Positions 63,778 to 64,000 of a stretch of DNA of 64,000 bases are shown here, in pieces. The notes beneath the pieces are model-generated. The model made no database searches. It was not told the DNA's origin and saw only the letters and a list, made by a program, of their open reading frames with translations. Position 1 is the first letter of the stretch. Each line of letters starts with the position of its first letter. The translations under genes were made by a program, and so were the position numbers. The stretch comes from Arthrobacter sp. OY3WO11 (GTDB taxonomy: Bacteria > Actinomycetota > Actinomycetes > Actinomycetales > Micrococcaceae): positions 2,652,079 through 2,716,078 of the forward strand of contig NZ_LWLP01000001.1 in assembly GCF_001641125.1 (NCBI RefSeq). Reading direction: 5' to 3'.

Positions 63778-64000
63778 TCAGCCCACCTGGTGGAGCCAAC
63801 GAACGGGTGCGCCTTCGGCGGCGTGCCGGAACGGCTCGAGCTCCTCGTCCCAGGCTTCGCCGAGGGCGAGGGAGAGCTCGTGGTAGACAGCTGCGGGGTC
63901 GCCGGCGCCTGACTCGTAGGCATACCGGATCCTGTCCTCGGACACCATGATGTTCCCGTGCACATCGGTGACAGCGTGGAAGATGCCCAGCTCAGGGGTG
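63778..64000 (-). CDS. DUF3145 family protein, C-terminal part (runs off the window)
   Basis: The last 73 residues of a DUF3145 protein; the N-terminal part lies beyond base 64000. The visible block TPELGIFHAVTDVHGNIMV, SEDRIRYAYESGAGD and WDEELEPFRHAAEGAPVRWL is characteristic. Function is unknown; members are almost confined to Actinobacteria and often sit next to the fab operon. Stop at 63778. It converges with fabF across a shared terminator. Confidence 0.88.
   Translation of the reverse strand, partial: TPELGIFHAVTDVHGNIMVSEDRIRYAYESGAGDPAAVYHELSLALGEAWDEELEPFRHAAEGAPVRWLHQVG

Overview
The window is chromosomal DNA from a high-GC actinobacterium. Gene content and protein sequence point to Micrococcaceae, most likely Arthrobacter or Pseudarthrobacter (inference). 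The signs are a mycobacterial-style ileS T-box, MptB, a mycothiol-type DsbA-like protein, a FasR/fabD-fabH-acpP-fabF locus, DUF3052 and DUF3145 proteins, many GTG starts and several apparently leaderless genes. Almost all of it reads as core chromosome. I see no prophage, CRISPR array, plasmid functions or rRNA. The only mobile-element trace is a decayed IS481-type transposase fragment next to def.

Layout. 0-6 kb: the 5' part of ileS behind an ultrashort T-box leader, an EEP-family membrane protein, an SDR enzyme and valS. 6-11.3 kb: a DsbA-like oxidoreductase and the proteostasis block clpX, clpP2, clpP1, tig, all on the minus strand with hairpin terminators between units, then tRNA-Pro and tRNA-Gly. 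11.6-25 kb: Nei-type glycosylase and rpiB, pepN, an OsmC protein, an MscS channel with a truncated globin, tesB, ettA, a lipoprotein, an SSB and tRNA-Arg. 25-35.4 kb is the sugar region: xylR (ROK) divergent from xylAB; a translationally coupled three-gene operon (Gfo/Idh/MocA dehydrogenase, DUF993 aldolase-like protein, TIM-barrel isomerase) divergent from a LacI regulator and an esterase; and an aldose 1-epimerase. 35.4-39.4 kb: alkD, mptB, orn, tRNA-His, def.

39.4-41.2 kb is a small accessory patch: an IS481 remnant, an alpha/beta hydrolase and a YafY/WYL regulator, bounded by short inverted matching sequences. 41.3-47.9 kb: secreted HNH nuclease, long-type GAPDH, TspO, RNase P RNA, yaaA, a coiled-coil protein and a Nif3-like protein. 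48-52.7 kb: msrA, cysK-epsC (cysteine synthesis), and gnd divergent from a GntR regulator. 53.2-64 kb: tRNA-Val, sirtuin, AhpE and DUF3052 in a coupled run, then aceE, fasR, fabD-fabH-acpP-fabF and a DUF3145 gene. This last block places acetyl-CoA production beside type II fatty acid synthesis.

No wholly new multi-gene system stands out. The observations most worth checking are: (1) the dehydrogenase/DUF993/isomerase operon, whose substrate I cannot name; (2) two copies of a 24-27 bp-arm palindrome with a fixed 12-nt loop, both between convergent genes; (3) related TTGTA/TACAA palindromes at the two ends of the fab operon; (4) a recurring leaderless promoter geometry with a TAnnnT-like box 12-13 nt before the start codon; and (5) palindromes in the aceE, gnd and LacI promoter regions. 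All coordinates and motifs were read by eye. Family assignments rest on recognition, not on a database search.
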